This document shows, piece by piece, positions 7,857-16,081 of a stretch of DNA of 64,000 nucleotides. The stretch is from an uncultured Clostridium sp. Its GTDB lineage: Bacteria > Bacillota > Clostridia > Lachnospirales > Lachnospiraceae. The translations under genes and the position numbers were made by a program. The stretch's first letter is position 1; each line of letters opens with the position of its first letter. The notes under the pieces are model-generated. The model was not told the origin of the DNA. It searched no databases and saw only the letters and a list, made by a program, of their open reading frames with translations. The stretch lies in NCBI GenBank assembly GCA_900549235.1, contig URNT01000013.1, positions 23,355 to 87,354 on the forward strand. The letters run 5' to 3'.

Positions 7857-9050
7857 CTAACGGGTGGGAAATTTGCCTTCTTCTGCGATCTTTTTATTCA
7901 GCTCCTGAAGATACAGGTCCTCATCAACCGGATTTTCTACCTCTTTGCCCAGCCAGGATGATAAAAGGATAGCATTTGCCAGGTTGACGCCGTTAATGCC
8001 GTCTGTTCCGGGAGCCAGAAGGGGGCTTCCGGTAAGGATGTGGAGGGCAAAGTTCTCCATAACGGTGGTGTGCTGATACCCCCAGCCGTCTACATTTTCA
8101 AAGGTCTCTATATCGTACATCTCGCTGGCGCCGGCAGAGTTGCCGCTGGTAAGCCTGGCAACCTCCATCATGGACATGGTAGCGTTCAGCTCGTCCTCGT
8201 TTTTCTTCAGGCGGTATATAGTGGCTGTTTTGCTGCCCTCTACCACGATCTTTCCGCCGGATAAGTCGATCTCCAGGCGGTCGGTTCCGATGGGATCGTG
8301 GGTGCAGGTGATAAAGCAGCCGGTGGCTCCGTTTGGATACTCTGTAACAACGGTTACATCATTTTCCACTACAATATCCCTGTGGCATCCGTAGAGGCAC
8401 TTTGCGTAAACCTTGCTTGGAACGCCGCACATCCACTGCCACAGATCCAGCTGATGAGGAGCCTGATTTACCAGGACACCGCCGCCTTCTCCGCCCCAGG
8501 TAGCTCTCCATTCACTCTGGGCATAGTAGCTGTCAGGACGCCACCAGGAGTTAATGATCCAGTTGGAGCGGCGGATTTCGCCTAATTCTCCCGATTCAAT
8601 GATCTCCTTTACCTTCTGGTACAGCTTGTTGGTTCTCTGGTTGAACATGATGCCGAAGGCTGTCTCCGGGTGAGCCTGGGCGCACTCGTTCATCTGGCGG
8701 ACTGCCTTGGAATATACGCCTGCAGGCTTCTCGCCCAGTACCGGCATACCATGCTCCAGACAGTAGATGGCGATCTCGGTGTGGAGATAGTGGGGAACGG
8801 TGGTGATGACTGCGTCTACGTCTCCGGAAGCTACCATTTCCTTCCAGTCACTGTAAAATGGATATTCCGGATATTTTTCCTTACACATGGCCTCCTTAGC
8901 GGGATCTGTGTCACACAGGGCTCCAAGAGCGCAGTGAGGGGGACACTCCGGTGCAGGCATACCTGCAAAGCCGCCTTTTCCGGTGAGAAAGCCTGCATAG
9001 GCTCCGCCCTGGGCTCCAATACCGATGATACCATAACGAATTTTTTCCAT
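7857..9050 (-). CDS. Gfo/Idh/MocA family NAD(P)-dependent oxidoreductase (long form)
   Basis: A 397-residue oxidoreductase. Its Rossmann start is RYGIIGIGAQGGAYAGF, the EKP motif is GEKPAGVYSKAV (about residue 113), and the substrate domain contains NSWWRPDSYYAQSEWRATWGGEGGG. This motif-rich long form is common in Clostridia next to TIM-barrel isomerases. It shares only fold-level features with its shorter neighbour, so the two are not a recent duplication. By family it binds NAD(P) and oxidises a hydroxyl of a sugar, cyclitol or glycoside. AGGAAG before the ATG supports the start. No sugar transporter, kinase or regulator is encoded beside the operon, so the substrate cannot be inferred from neighbours. 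Confidence 0.88.
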   Translation of the reverse strand: MEKIRYGIIGIGAQGGAYAGFLTGKGGFAGMPAPECPPHCALGALCDTDPAKEAMCKEKYPEYPFYSDWKEMVASGDVDAVITTVPHYLHTEIAIYCLEHGMPVLGEKPAGVYSKAVRQMNECAQAHPETAFGIMFNQRTNKLYQKVKEIIESGELGEIRRSNWIINSWWRPDSYYAQSEWRATWGGEGGGVLVNQAPHQLDLWQWMCGVPSKVYAKCLYGCHRDIVVENDVTVVTEYPNGATGCFITCTHDPIGTDRLEIDLSGGKIVVEGSKTATIYRLKKNEDELNATMSMMEVARLTSGNSAGASEMYDIETFENVDGWGYQHTTVMENFALHILTGSPLLAPGTDGINGVNLANAILLSSWLGKEVENPVDEDLYLQELNKKIAEEGKFPTR

Positions 9051-9074
9051 AGCTTACTGTCTTCCTTTCTTTTC

Positions 9075-9950
9075 TCAGATCTGATCCAGAATACCGCAAA
9101 GAGCGTGATACTGCATGGCGTAGCCCTCGGCACCGTCCTTTGCCTTATTTTCCTTAATAATATGTTCTGCCTCTGTGGTTTCCAGGCTTGCAAGTGAATC
9201 AAAGAGTACCAGGTGGGGCTCCAGGGTAAGGAAGCCCTCGTAGCCTTCCTCTGTAATGGCGCGCTTTAAAAGCTGGGCGATCTTTCCTTCACCGGTTCCG
9301 CAGACTACATTTTCCTGATTTGCTGTTACTGCATCCTTAATATGAATATAAGCAATATATGGCCTCAAAAGCTCCCAGCAGACCTCGGTGTCTTCCCCGC
9401 ACTGGACGAAGTTTGCAAAATCAAAGGCCGCCTGGAAATGCTCATCTCCCATGGCGTCTAAAAGCTCCTTACATCTAACGCCGGTGTCTCCGTAGATCTC
9501 TTTTTCATTTTCATGGATCAGGATCACGTCATATTTCTTTGCGATCTCAAGAAATTCTCTTACCTTTCTAAGAACGGTGTCCCGGTAGTCCTCCGGGTTC
9601 TTTCCCTCCGGGATAAAGAAGCTGAACATCCTTATGTAACGGCAGTCTAACAGCCGGCCGATCCTGCACAGCTCCTCTAACTGTTTTTTCTGTTTTTCAA
9701 AGCCTTCCTCGTCCTCGACTCCTACCTTTCCGATGGGAGAGCCCAGGGAGGAAACCTTTACCTGAAACTGTTCAAGCCTTGGCAGCAGCGTTTCCTTTAC
9801 CTCAGCCTCCGTATAATCCGCAATTCCCTTTCCATCAGCGGAGCGCAGAGAGATATAGCTCATACCCAGCTTTGCAACGGTTTCCAGCTGTTTGGTGAAA
9901 TCTGAGCTGATCTCATCCGCGAAGCCGGAAATCAAAATCCGATCCTTCAT
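9075..9950 (-). CDS. Sugar phosphate isomerase/epimerase (TIM barrel), first gene of the operon
   Basis: A 291-residue xylose-isomerase-like TIM barrel. Visible are the barrel start (ILISGFADEISSDF), metal-site strands VILIHENEKEIYGDTG, AAFDFANFVQCGED and IAYIHIKDAV, and a terminal GFLTLEPHLV. Its sequence differs clearly from the other barrel protein of the operon. I start it at 9950, where AAAGGAG precedes the ATG; an in-frame ATG 42 bases upstream has no binding site. A candidate promoter sits at 10037-10066. Likely role: isomerisation, epimerisation or lyase chemistry on the keto product of the adjacent oxidoreductases. Family is certain, reaction unknown. Confidence 0.86.
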   Translation of the reverse strand: MKDRILISGFADEISSDFTKQLETVAKLGMSYISLRSADGKGIADYTEAEVKETLLPRLEQFQVKVSSLGSPIGKVGVEDEEGFEKQKKQLEELCRIGRLLDCRYIRMFSFFIPEGKNPEDYRDTVLRKVREFLEIAKKYDVILIHENEKEIYGDTGVRCKELLDAMGDEHFQAAFDFANFVQCGEDTEVCWELLRPYIAYIHIKDAVTANQENVVCGTGEGKIAQLLKRAITEEGYEGFLTLEPHLVLFDSLASLETTEAEHIIKENKAKDGAEGYAMQYHALCGILDQI

Positions 9951-10036
9951 ATGTCTGTCTCCTTTCGCATATGTATAGGTATATTTTACCATTTGGATTA
10001 GGGAAAAAACAGGACATATCTAGGCATTATTAGCAT

Positions 10037-10066
10037 ATTTTAATTTATTGGGGGAGATTTTATCAA
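10037..10066 (-). promoter_or_regulatory. Promoter of the isomerase/oxidoreductase operon
   Basis: Minus strand: TTGATA, 18-base spacer, TAAAAT, about 80 bases upstream of the first start codon at 9950. The long leader contains no structure I recognise. Confidence 0.5.
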
Positions 10067-10086
10067 AATCTGTCCGAAAGGACCCG

Positions 10087-10115
10087 AAAAAAAGAACCCG
10101 GAGACTGGCTCCGGG
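10087..10115 (-). terminator. Intrinsic terminator after yajC
   Basis: Minus strand CCCGGAG, CCAGT, CTCCGGG, then TTCTTTTTTT. It ends the scfA-scfB-tgt-yajC transcript. Confidence 0.85.
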
Positions 10116-10142
10116 CTGATGTGGTTCCTGCAGCAGATCCGC

Positions 10143-10418
10143 TTAAGCCTCTGGCTTTTCAACGCGGACAATCGCTGCTTTCTGCATCGGGATACGGCAG
10201 TTCTTGTTGCTGCCGAATTCTACGATCACGTCTTCATCGGTCATATCAATGATTACGCCGTAAAAACCGCTGGTTGTCAGAATGGTATCACCTACCGCAA
10301 GGCTGTTCATCAGCTCCTGCTGTCTCTGCTTTTCTTTCTTCTGTGGACGGATGGCCATAAAATACAGCAGTGCACCCAGAACCACGATATAAAGAATAAT
10401 ACCGATTGTTCCTTCCAT
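10143..10418 (-). CDS. yajC: Preprotein translocase subunit YajC
   Basis: A 91-residue single-pass membrane protein of the Sec translocase accessory complex (SecDF-YajC). It starts MEGTIGIILYIVVLGALLYF, then the family signature FMAIRPQKKEKQRQQELM, then the small soluble domain with LAVGDTILTTSGFYGVI and a VEFG strand. The ATG at 10418 is chosen because GAAGGAGG stands upstream and the membrane segment then begins at residue 6; longer readings into the tgt gene have no support. It is the last gene of the scfA-scfB-tgt-yajC run, an order common in Clostridia, and is followed by a strong terminator. Confidence 0.93.
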   Translation of the reverse strand: MEGTIGIILYIVVLGALLYFMAIRPQKKEKQRQQELMNSLAVGDTILTTSGFYGVIIDMTDEDVIVEFGSNKNCRIPMQKAAIVRVEKPEA

Positions 10419-10473
10419 TGTCGCTTCCTCCTTCATCTGCGCCGCCGCCTCGCCGCAGCACTTGTTTCTTGTT

Positions 10474-11607
10474 TTATCTGGAGCCTTCCATACCAGCCAG
10501 CTTCTTTGCCTTATACTCGCTGTAGCGGTGCTCCTCAATGGCGTCGCGAATTTCATTCATCATTGTATTATAAAAATACAAATTATGCAAGGTGCATAAT
10601 CTCATTCCCAGCATTTCTTTTGCTTTCAGCAGATGGCGGATATAAGCCCTGCTGTAGGAACGGCAGGCGGGGCAGCCGCAGCCTTCCTCGATGGGACGGG
10701 AATCCAGCTCGTATTTCTGGTTGAACAGGTTGAGCTTCCCATGGTTGGTGTATACATGGCCATGGCGTCCGTTTCTGGAAGGGTACACGCAGTCAAAGAA
10801 GTCCACGCCCCGGTCTACGGCCTCCAGGATATTAGCCGGAGTGCCCACTCCCATCAGATAGACCGGTTTGTCCTCCGGCAGATGGGGAACAGTTACATCC
10901 AGCACATGGTACATCTCCTCATGGCTCTCTCCCACTGCCAGGCCGCCGATGGCGTAGCCGTCCAGATCCATCTCGCGGATGGTCTCCGCGTGGCGGATGC
11001 GGATCTCGTCTACCACGCCGCCCTGGTTGATGCCAAAGAGCAGCTGCTCCTTATTCACCGTATCAGGAAGGCTGTTGAGCCTTGCCATCTCCTCCTTGCA
11101 GCGCTTAAGCCATCTGGTGGTACGGTCAACGGAATTGCGGATATAGTCATAATCCGCATGGCTTGGAGGACATTCGTCAAAGGCCATGGCTATGGTGGAG
11201 CCAAGGTTTGACTGGATCTGCATACTTTCCTCCGGTCCCATAAAGATCTTGCGTCCGTCAATATGGGAGCTGAAGTATACGCCCTCCTCCTTGATCTTTC
11301 GCAGCTGGGTCAGGGAAAATACCTGAAAACCGCCGGAATCTGTGAGAATGGGCCGGTCCCAGTTCATAAACCGGTGAAGGCCGCCAAATTCCTTTATGAG
11401 GGTATCTCCTGTGCGGACATGGAGATGATAGGTGTTGGAAAGCTCTACCTGAGTGCCGATCTCCCGAAGATCATCGGTGGATACGGCTCCCTTGATGGCT
11501 CCTACGGTTCCTACGTTCATAAACACCGGAGTCTGGATGGTGCCATGGACAGTTTCCATCACAGCCCGCTTGGCGCGTCCGTCTTTTGTGATTACCTGAT
11601 ATTTCAT
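10474..11607 (-). CDS. tgt: tRNA-guanine transglycosylase (queuine tRNA-ribosyltransferase)
   Basis: A 377-residue enzyme that swaps guanine-34 for a 7-deazaguanine base in tRNAs with GUN anticodons. Motifs seen are GTIQTPVFMNVGTVG near the start, the active-site DSGGFQVFSL (about residue 90), the nucleophile Asp of FFDCVYPSRNGRHG (about 265) and the zinc site CGCPACRSYSRAYIRHLLK with a distal LCTLHN histidine. Length is normal. It begins three bases after the scfB stop, so the two are probably translated from one message. Start at MKYQVITKDG. No anomalies. Confidence 0.96.
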   Translation of the reverse strand: MKYQVITKDGRAKRAVMETVHGTIQTPVFMNVGTVGAIKGAVSTDDLREIGTQVELSNTYHLHVRTGDTLIKEFGGLHRFMNWDRPILTDSGGFQVFSLTQLRKIKEEGVYFSSHIDGRKIFMGPEESMQIQSNLGSTIAMAFDECPPSHADYDYIRNSVDRTTRWLKRCKEEMARLNSLPDTVNKEQLLFGINQGGVVDEIRIRHAETIREMDLDGYAIGGLAVGESHEEMYHVLDVTVPHLPEDKPVYLMGVGTPANILEAVDRGVDFFDCVYPSRNGRHGHVYTNHGKLNLFNQKYELDSRPIEEGCGCPACRSYSRAYIRHLLKAKEMLGMRLCTLHNLYFYNTMMNEIRDAIEEHRYSEYKAKKLAGMEGSR

Positions 11608-11610
11608 ATA

Positions 11611-13008
11611 TTATGCCTCGTCAGCTAACGCTGCTTTGATCATGATGGCACACTCGATCCTCTTTTTCTGCATCTCGCAGCCGATGTCGTAGGTGCCGTT
11701 GATGGATCCAGTAAAGTTGTGGGCATTGGCCGCGCAGCCGCCGCTGCAGTAGAATCTGGCGAAGCAGTCCCTGCATTTTTCCTTGGCGTATACGTTGCAG
11801 AGCTTGAACTCGTCACGGACTGCCTCGTTTACGATGCCAGTGTCAACATTCCCCAGCAGAAACTCCTCCTGCCCAACAAACTGGTGGCAGGGGTAAAGGT
11901 CTCCCCAGGGGGTGACAGCCAGGTACTCAGTACCGGAGCCGCAGCCTGCCATACGCTTGGCTACGCAGGGGCCCGCATTTAAGTCCAGCATAAAGTGGAA
12001 GAAGTTAAAGCCTCTTCCCTCTTTTTTTCGCTTTATAAACTCCTTTGCCAGGCGGTCGTATTCTTCAAGGATCTTCGGAAGGTCCTCTCTGCGGATGGCG
12101 TAGTCCTCCCCATCCTCCGCAACCACCGGCTCCATAGACATCTGCTCAAATCCCAGGTCCGCATAGTGGAGCACATCATCGGCAAAGTCCAGGTTATTTC
12201 TCGTAAAGGTGCCTCTTACATAATAATCCTTCTGCCCCCGGCTCTTCGCAAAGGCCTGGAACTTGGGAACAGTCAGGTCATAGCTGCCTTTTCCGTTGCG
12301 GAAGGGACGCATCTTATCGTTTACCTCTTTTCTTCCGTCCAGGCTAAGAACCACATTGCTCATCTCCCGGTTACAGAAGTCCATCACCTCGTCATTTAAC
12401 AGGACGCCGTTGGTGGTAAGGGTGAAACGGAATTTCTTATCGTGGGCCTCCTCCTGGGAGCGGCCGTATTCTACCAGGCGCTTTACTACATCCCAGTTCA
12501 TAAGAGGCTCGCCGCCAAAGAAGTCCACCTCAAGGTTGCGGCGGCTTCCGGAGTTGGCGATCAGGAAATCCAGGGCCTTTTTTCCTACCTCATAGCTCAT
12601 CAGAGCGCGGCGGCCATGGTACTCCCCTTCTTCCGCAAAGCAGTAGCGGCAGGCCAGGTTGCAGTCATGGGCAATATGGAGGCACAATGCCTTGACAACG
12701 GTTTTTCTCTTTTTGAAATCTACCACAAAATCACGGTAGATGTCTCTGGTAAGAAGCTGCTCTGCCTGGATCAGCTCCTCAATATCCTCTAAGGCTTCTG
12801 AAAGCTCCCGGCGGCTGTAGCGGTCCTTCAGCTCCTCATATACAGCCTCTTTTACTTCCTGTGGAAGAGCCTCCGGCTTTTCAAGCTCAGGCATATGGGC
12901 TGAAACAACGGCAATGGCATCATAAACCAGGGGGTCTACCACATGGACGGAGCCGCTGTTTACGTCCAGTACGATATGATAGCCATTGTTAATATACTGA
13001 TGTATCAC
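11611..13008 (-). CDS. scfB: Thioether cross-link-forming SCIFF peptide maturase (radical SAM/SPASM)
   Basis: A 465-residue radical SAM enzyme that installs thioether cross-links in the SCIFF peptide encoded immediately upstream. The N-terminal peptide-recognition region resembles a RiPP recognition element (about residues 1-90). The radical SAM cluster motif is CNLACRYCFAEEGEY (Cys-x3-Cys-x2-Cys, about 117-124). A C-terminal SPASM domain carries the cysteines in CNVYAKEKCRDCFARFYCSG and IGCEMQKKRIEC for auxiliary 4Fe-4S clusters. The start codon is GTG with a weak AGAGAGAAC upstream. That, together with the hairpin between it and scfA, suggests much lower translation than the precursor. Assignment is firm because precursor and maturase are adjacent. 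Confidence 0.96.
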   Translation of the reverse strand: MIHQYINNGYHIVLDVNSGSVHVVDPLVYDAIAVVSAHMPELEKPEALPQEVKEAVYEELKDRYSRRELSEALEDIEELIQAEQLLTRDIYRDFVVDFKKRKTVVKALCLHIAHDCNLACRYCFAEEGEYHGRRALMSYEVGKKALDFLIANSGSRRNLEVDFFGGEPLMNWDVVKRLVEYGRSQEEAHDKKFRFTLTTNGVLLNDEVMDFCNREMSNVVLSLDGRKEVNDKMRPFRNGKGSYDLTVPKFQAFAKSRGQKDYYVRGTFTRNNLDFADDVLHYADLGFEQMSMEPVVAEDGEDYAIRREDLPKILEEYDRLAKEFIKRKKEGRGFNFFHFMLDLNAGPCVAKRMAGCGSGTEYLAVTPWGDLYPCHQFVGQEEFLLGNVDTGIVNEAVRDEFKLCNVYAKEKCRDCFARFYCSGGCAANAHNFTGSINGTYDIGCEMQKKRIECAIMIKAALADEA

Positions 13009-13056
13009 GATCTGTTCTCTCTTTCTAAGGGATCATGTCCCTGTCATAAACATGGT

Positions 13057-13091
13057 AAAGCCCCTACAATCCCATCGACCATAGGGGCTTT
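13057..13091 (-). promoter_or_regulatory. Hairpin between scfA and scfB
   Basis: Perfect 10-bp inverted repeat AAAGCCCCTA / TAGGGGCTTT with a 15-base loop, about 30 bases after the scfA stop and 50 bases before scfB. The 3' arm ends in TTT but then reads ACCATG, so it is at most a leaky terminator. It could also stabilise the scfA message. Confidence 0.55.
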
Positions 13092-13119
13092 CATACCGGG
13101 TTTTGGCTGACAGCGCCGA

Positions 13120-13266
13120 TCAGCGGTTTGCGTTCTCGCAGCTCTGATTGCCAACGGTACAGGATGTCTTACATGCGGACTGGCAGGATGTCTGGCACTC
13201 GCCGCAGCCACCCTTCTTCATGGTGTCCTTTAATGTGTTCGTATTCAATGTCTTAACGTGCTTCAT
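13120..13266 (-). CDS. scfA: SCIFF peptide precursor (six cysteines in forty-five residues)
   Basis: A 48-residue peptide, too short for standard ORF lists. It reads MKHVKTLNTNTLKDTMKKGG, then a core with cysteines at 21, 24, 28, 32, 36 and 43, ending SCENANR. The six-cysteine pattern, the MKHVKTL leader and the adjacent maturase fit the SCIFF family (TIGR03973) that is nearly universal in Clostridia. A consensus AGGAGGT lies nine bases before the ATG. It is the first gene of the run scfA-scfB-tgt-yajC. The biological role of the mature peptide is unknown. Confidence 0.97.
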   Translation of the reverse strand: MKHVKTLNTNTLKDTMKKGGCGECQTSCQSACKTSCTVGNQSCENANR

Positions 13267-13403
13267 AGTACGGCACCTCCTCTTATCCTATATTCCTACA
13301 GATTATACCATAGGTTTTTGGGTCTTGCAATTAGATTTGCGCATATTTTCCCGGCAGGACAGAATATATTGAAGCATAAACCCTGCTTAAGGAGATATGA
13401 TTT

Positions 13404-13763
13404 ATGGAACATGGCATTATTAAGCCCATGATGCGCTCCCTGCTGGTATCCTATATCCTGTCAGGCATCCTTCTGGCCGCCCTGGCCTTCGCCCTTTATA
13501 AGCTGCGGCTGAGCGAAGGCGTGGTGAATATCATGGTCTACAGCGTGTATCTGATTACCTGTCTGATCGGAGGGCTCCTGGCGGGCAGACGGCTCCGGCA
13601 GCGCCGGTTCTTCTGGGGGCTTTTATCCGGCCTCTTTTACTTTGTAGTGCTCTTTGCCGTATCCTGGGCCATAAATATGGGCAGCTCAATCGATATGGAG
13701 CGCTCTGTTACGGTTATGGCTGTCTGCGCCCTGGGCGGGACCCTGGGTGGGATGATGAGCTGA
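13404..13763 (+). CDS. TIGR04086 family membrane protein
   Basis: A 119-residue integral membrane protein with four predicted helices (about residues 10-30, 40-60, 70-90 and 100-118). The helices are separated by a basic loop, AGRRLRQRRFFWG. The pattern of Gly-rich helices and the place directly beside the SCIFF locus, divergently transcribed, match TIGR04086, a family of unknown function that often accompanies SCIFF in Clostridia. AAGGAGAT precedes the ATG. Its 3' end overlaps the 3' end of the opposing LspA-like gene by 50 bases, so the last residues of both are coded by the same DNA. Confidence 0.8.
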   Translation: MEHGIIKPMMRSLLVSYILSGILLAALAFALYKLRLSEGVVNIMVYSVYLITCLIGGLLAGRRLRQRRFFWGLLSGLFYFVVLFAVSWAINMGSSIDMERSVTVMAVCALGGTLGGMMS

Positions 13764-14223
13764 GCTCCTTTATGGAGTCAAACAGCTCTCCCAGCATAAA
13801 CACCAGGGTCCCCAAAAATACGAACAGGTCCCCCAGGTTAAACACCACCTTCTCAAGCGTCTTCCAGCGGATGGTAAAATAATCCACTACATACCCCCGT
13901 CTGACCCGGTCGTAAAGGTTGCTGATGGCGCCTCCAATCACAAGAGCCAGCCCCAGCTTCTGAGTGTTCCTTCCCTTTCTCAGCATAAGAACCCCCAGAG
14001 CCCCTGCCGCGGCGGACACCACCATGGCGGGGATCCCCTTTACCAGCTCCGGCCGTTCCTTTAGAAACCCAAAGGGAAAGCCGGAGTTGTGATTTTTATG
14101 GAGACGGATCCATCCCTTTCCCCAGGTCAGGTCCCTTGGAAAGGTATCTGCCTCCTGCCGTTCTATCTCACTTTTTATTCCAAGATCCAGGGCGGCAATG
14201 CCGCCGATCAGCCATCCAAGCAT
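13714..14223 (-). CDS. Signal peptidase II-like protein (LspA family, divergent)
   Basis: A 169-residue membrane protein with four hydrophobic segments. It shows the LspA signatures: HNSGFPFGF for the usual NxGxxFG block, GGAISNLYDRVRRGYVVDYF for the conserved GNxxDR...VVDF block with the first catalytic Asp, and FNLGDLFVFLG with the second Asp. Both catalytic aspartates are therefore present. The protein diverges from the housekeeping lipoprotein signal peptidase (FN.AD becomes FNLGD) and may be a paralogue. The Ser/Pro/Arg-rich C-terminal tail overlaps the TIGR04086 gene on the other strand. Role by family: cleavage of prolipoprotein signal peptides at the membrane. Confidence 0.75.
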   Translation of the reverse strand: MLGWLIGGIAALDLGIKSEIERQEADTFPRDLTWGKGWIRLHKNHNSGFPFGFLKERPELVKGIPAMVVSAAAGALGVLMLRKGRNTQKLGLALVIGGAISNLYDRVRRGYVVDYFTIRWKTLEKVVFNLGDLFVFLGTLVFMLGELFDSIKELSSSSHPGSRPGRRQP

Positions 14224-14349
14224 CCTCTCACGCTTCCTTTCATATGGGTAGTATACCCGTTCTGTTTTATAAACATTCTACTATGATTTTATGTGACCGT
14301 CTACCGCTTTTGAACATATACTATGGAAAACGCTTCCGCCGAGGTGTAC

Positions 14350-16080
14350 ATGTCAGCCTGTCCCTTTAATCCCGCTTCTGAATCCATTGCCGATTTTATA
14401 TACCGCTACGGCAGCCTGCAGCTTGACCTGGAGGACCGGGAACAATTCCCCTGTGTGGAGCCGGTGAGCCGCGATTATGCTGTGATTCATCTCCCTCTGG
14501 AGGGCATTGCCCCTGTTTCCCTGAGAAATTATCCCTATTACAGCATCCCCAACCTTTTTACCCTTCTTGACAACCAGGCCATGGAGGCCTCAGGGATCCT
14601 TTCCGCCCTCCAGACGCCGGCGCTGGCCGGAGCCGGCCGGGGCGCTCTTATCGGCATCGTAGATACGGGAATCGATTACACCAATCCCATGTTCCGCTAC
14701 AGCGACGGCACCACCCGCATCGCGGGGATCTGGGATCAGACTCTGCCGGAGGGGGAGGACGTGATCCCGGAGGGGGTTCCTGAATATTATCCCGGCGGCG
14801 GGGCAGCCTACGGTACGGAATTTACCAGGGAGCAGATCGATGAGGCCCTGGCATCTGATTCTCCCCTTTCTCTTGTGCCCTCCAGGGATACCAACGGCCA
14901 CGGTACCTTTCTCGCGGGGATTGCCGCCGGAAACCGTCAGCCGGAGGAGGATTTTACAGGGGCAGCTCCCGGAGCGGAGCTTGTGGTGGTAAAGCTGAAA
15001 CAGGCCAAGTCCTACCTGCGTGAATTTTATCTGGCGGCGGAGGGTTCTGAGGTCTATCAGGAAAATGATATTATGATGGGCATCAAATACCTCCGGGTTA
15101 TGGCAGCCAGGCTCCGGCGTCCCATCGTAATCCTCATCGCCCTGGGCTCCAACCTGGGAAGCCATGAGGGAAGCTCACCTTTAAGTATGCTGTTTCGGGA
15201 TTTCAGCGGGTATTTCGGCATCGCCTCTGTGATCGCCGCAGGAAATGAAACCGGTTTTGCCCATCACTATCTGGGCCATGTACCCTCGGGGGATCAGTGG
15301 GAGGATGTGGAAATACGGGTGGGGCCGGAGGAAGCCAGACGGGGCTTTACCCTGGAATTGTGGTCCTCGAATACGGATACCTACTCCGTAGGCTTTCTTT
15401 CCCCCGGCGGCGAGCGGATCAACCGGATCCCCATTATCTCCGGCAATGAAACCTCTATCCCCTTCCTTCTGGAGTCTACGGTGATCACCGTAAATTATGA
15501 GCTGATCGAGGCAGGCTCCGGGCGGCAGCTTACCTTCATCCGCTTCCGGACCCCCGCTCAGGGGATCTGGAACATACGGGTGTATAATTCCCAGTTTCTT
15601 ACAGGGATCTATCATATGTGGCTTCCCACCCAGGGGATGATCTCTGATGAAACTGTCTTTCTGCGGCCGGATCCCTATAATACGGTAACTCTGCCGGGCA
15701 ATGCCCAGTCCCCTATTACCGTGGGAGCCTATGACCACAGAAATGGCAGCATCTATATCCATTCCAGCCGGGGCTACGCCCTGAACGGCGCTGTAAAGCC
15801 GGAGCTTGCGGCGCCGGGAGTGGCGGTGCTGGGGCCGGGAGGACGAGGACTTACAGAAAAAACCGGCACCAGCATCGGGGCGGCTATCACAGCCGGGACG
15901 GCGGCCTGTCTCCTCAGCTGGGGAATTGTAGAGGGAAATGAGCCCTCCATGAGCGAGACAGCCGTAAAAAGCTATCTGATCCGGGGAGCAAAAAGAAATC
16001 CAGCCTTCTCGTGGCCCAACCGTGAGTTCGGCTACGGAACGCTGGATCTGCTCCAGTCCTTTTTAAATCTCAGAGAATAA
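14350..16080 (+). CDS. Csp-like subtilase (S8 family, spore germination protease group)
   Basis: A 576-residue subtilase whose triad appears intact: Asp105 in IGIVDTGIDYTNPMF, His184 in TNGHGTFLAGIAAG and Ser508 in TGTSIGAAITAG. A long insertion of over 200 residues between the His and Ser regions, with a jelly-roll-like pattern, is typical of the Csp proteases. In Clostridia, Csp proteases process or control cortex lytic enzymes at germination. No signal peptide is visible, which also fits. I prefer the ATG at 14350 (GAGGTG four bases upstream) over one at 14323, because a TATACT -10-like box ends at 14322 and would leave the earlier codon at or before the transcript start. It is convergent with clpX, with one base between the stops. 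A germination role is inferred from family only. Confidence 0.82.
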   Translation: MSACPFNPASESIADFIYRYGSLQLDLEDREQFPCVEPVSRDYAVIHLPLEGIAPVSLRNYPYYSIPNLFTLLDNQAMEASGILSALQTPALAGAGRGALIGIVDTGIDYTNPMFRYSDGTTRIAGIWDQTLPEGEDVIPEGVPEYYPGGGAAYGTEFTREQIDEALASDSPLSLVPSRDTNGHGTFLAGIAAGNRQPEEDFTGAAPGAELVVVKLKQAKSYLREFYLAAEGSEVYQENDIMMGIKYLRVMAARLRRPIVILIALGSNLGSHEGSSPLSMLFRDFSGYFGIASVIAAGNETGFAHHYLGHVPSGDQWEDVEIRVGPEEARRGFTLELWSSNTDTYSVGFLSPGGERINRIPIISGNETSIPFLLESTVITVNYELIEAGSGRQLTFIRFRTPAQGIWNIRVYNSQFLTGIYHMWLPTQGMISDETVFLRPDPYNTVTLPGNAQSPITVGAYDHRNGSIYIHSSRGYALNGAVKPELAAPGVAVLGPGGRGLTEKTGTSIGAAITAGTAACLLSWGIVEGNEPSMSETAVKSYLIRGAKRNPAFSWPNREFGYGTLDLLQSFLNLRE

Positions 16081-16081
16081 C

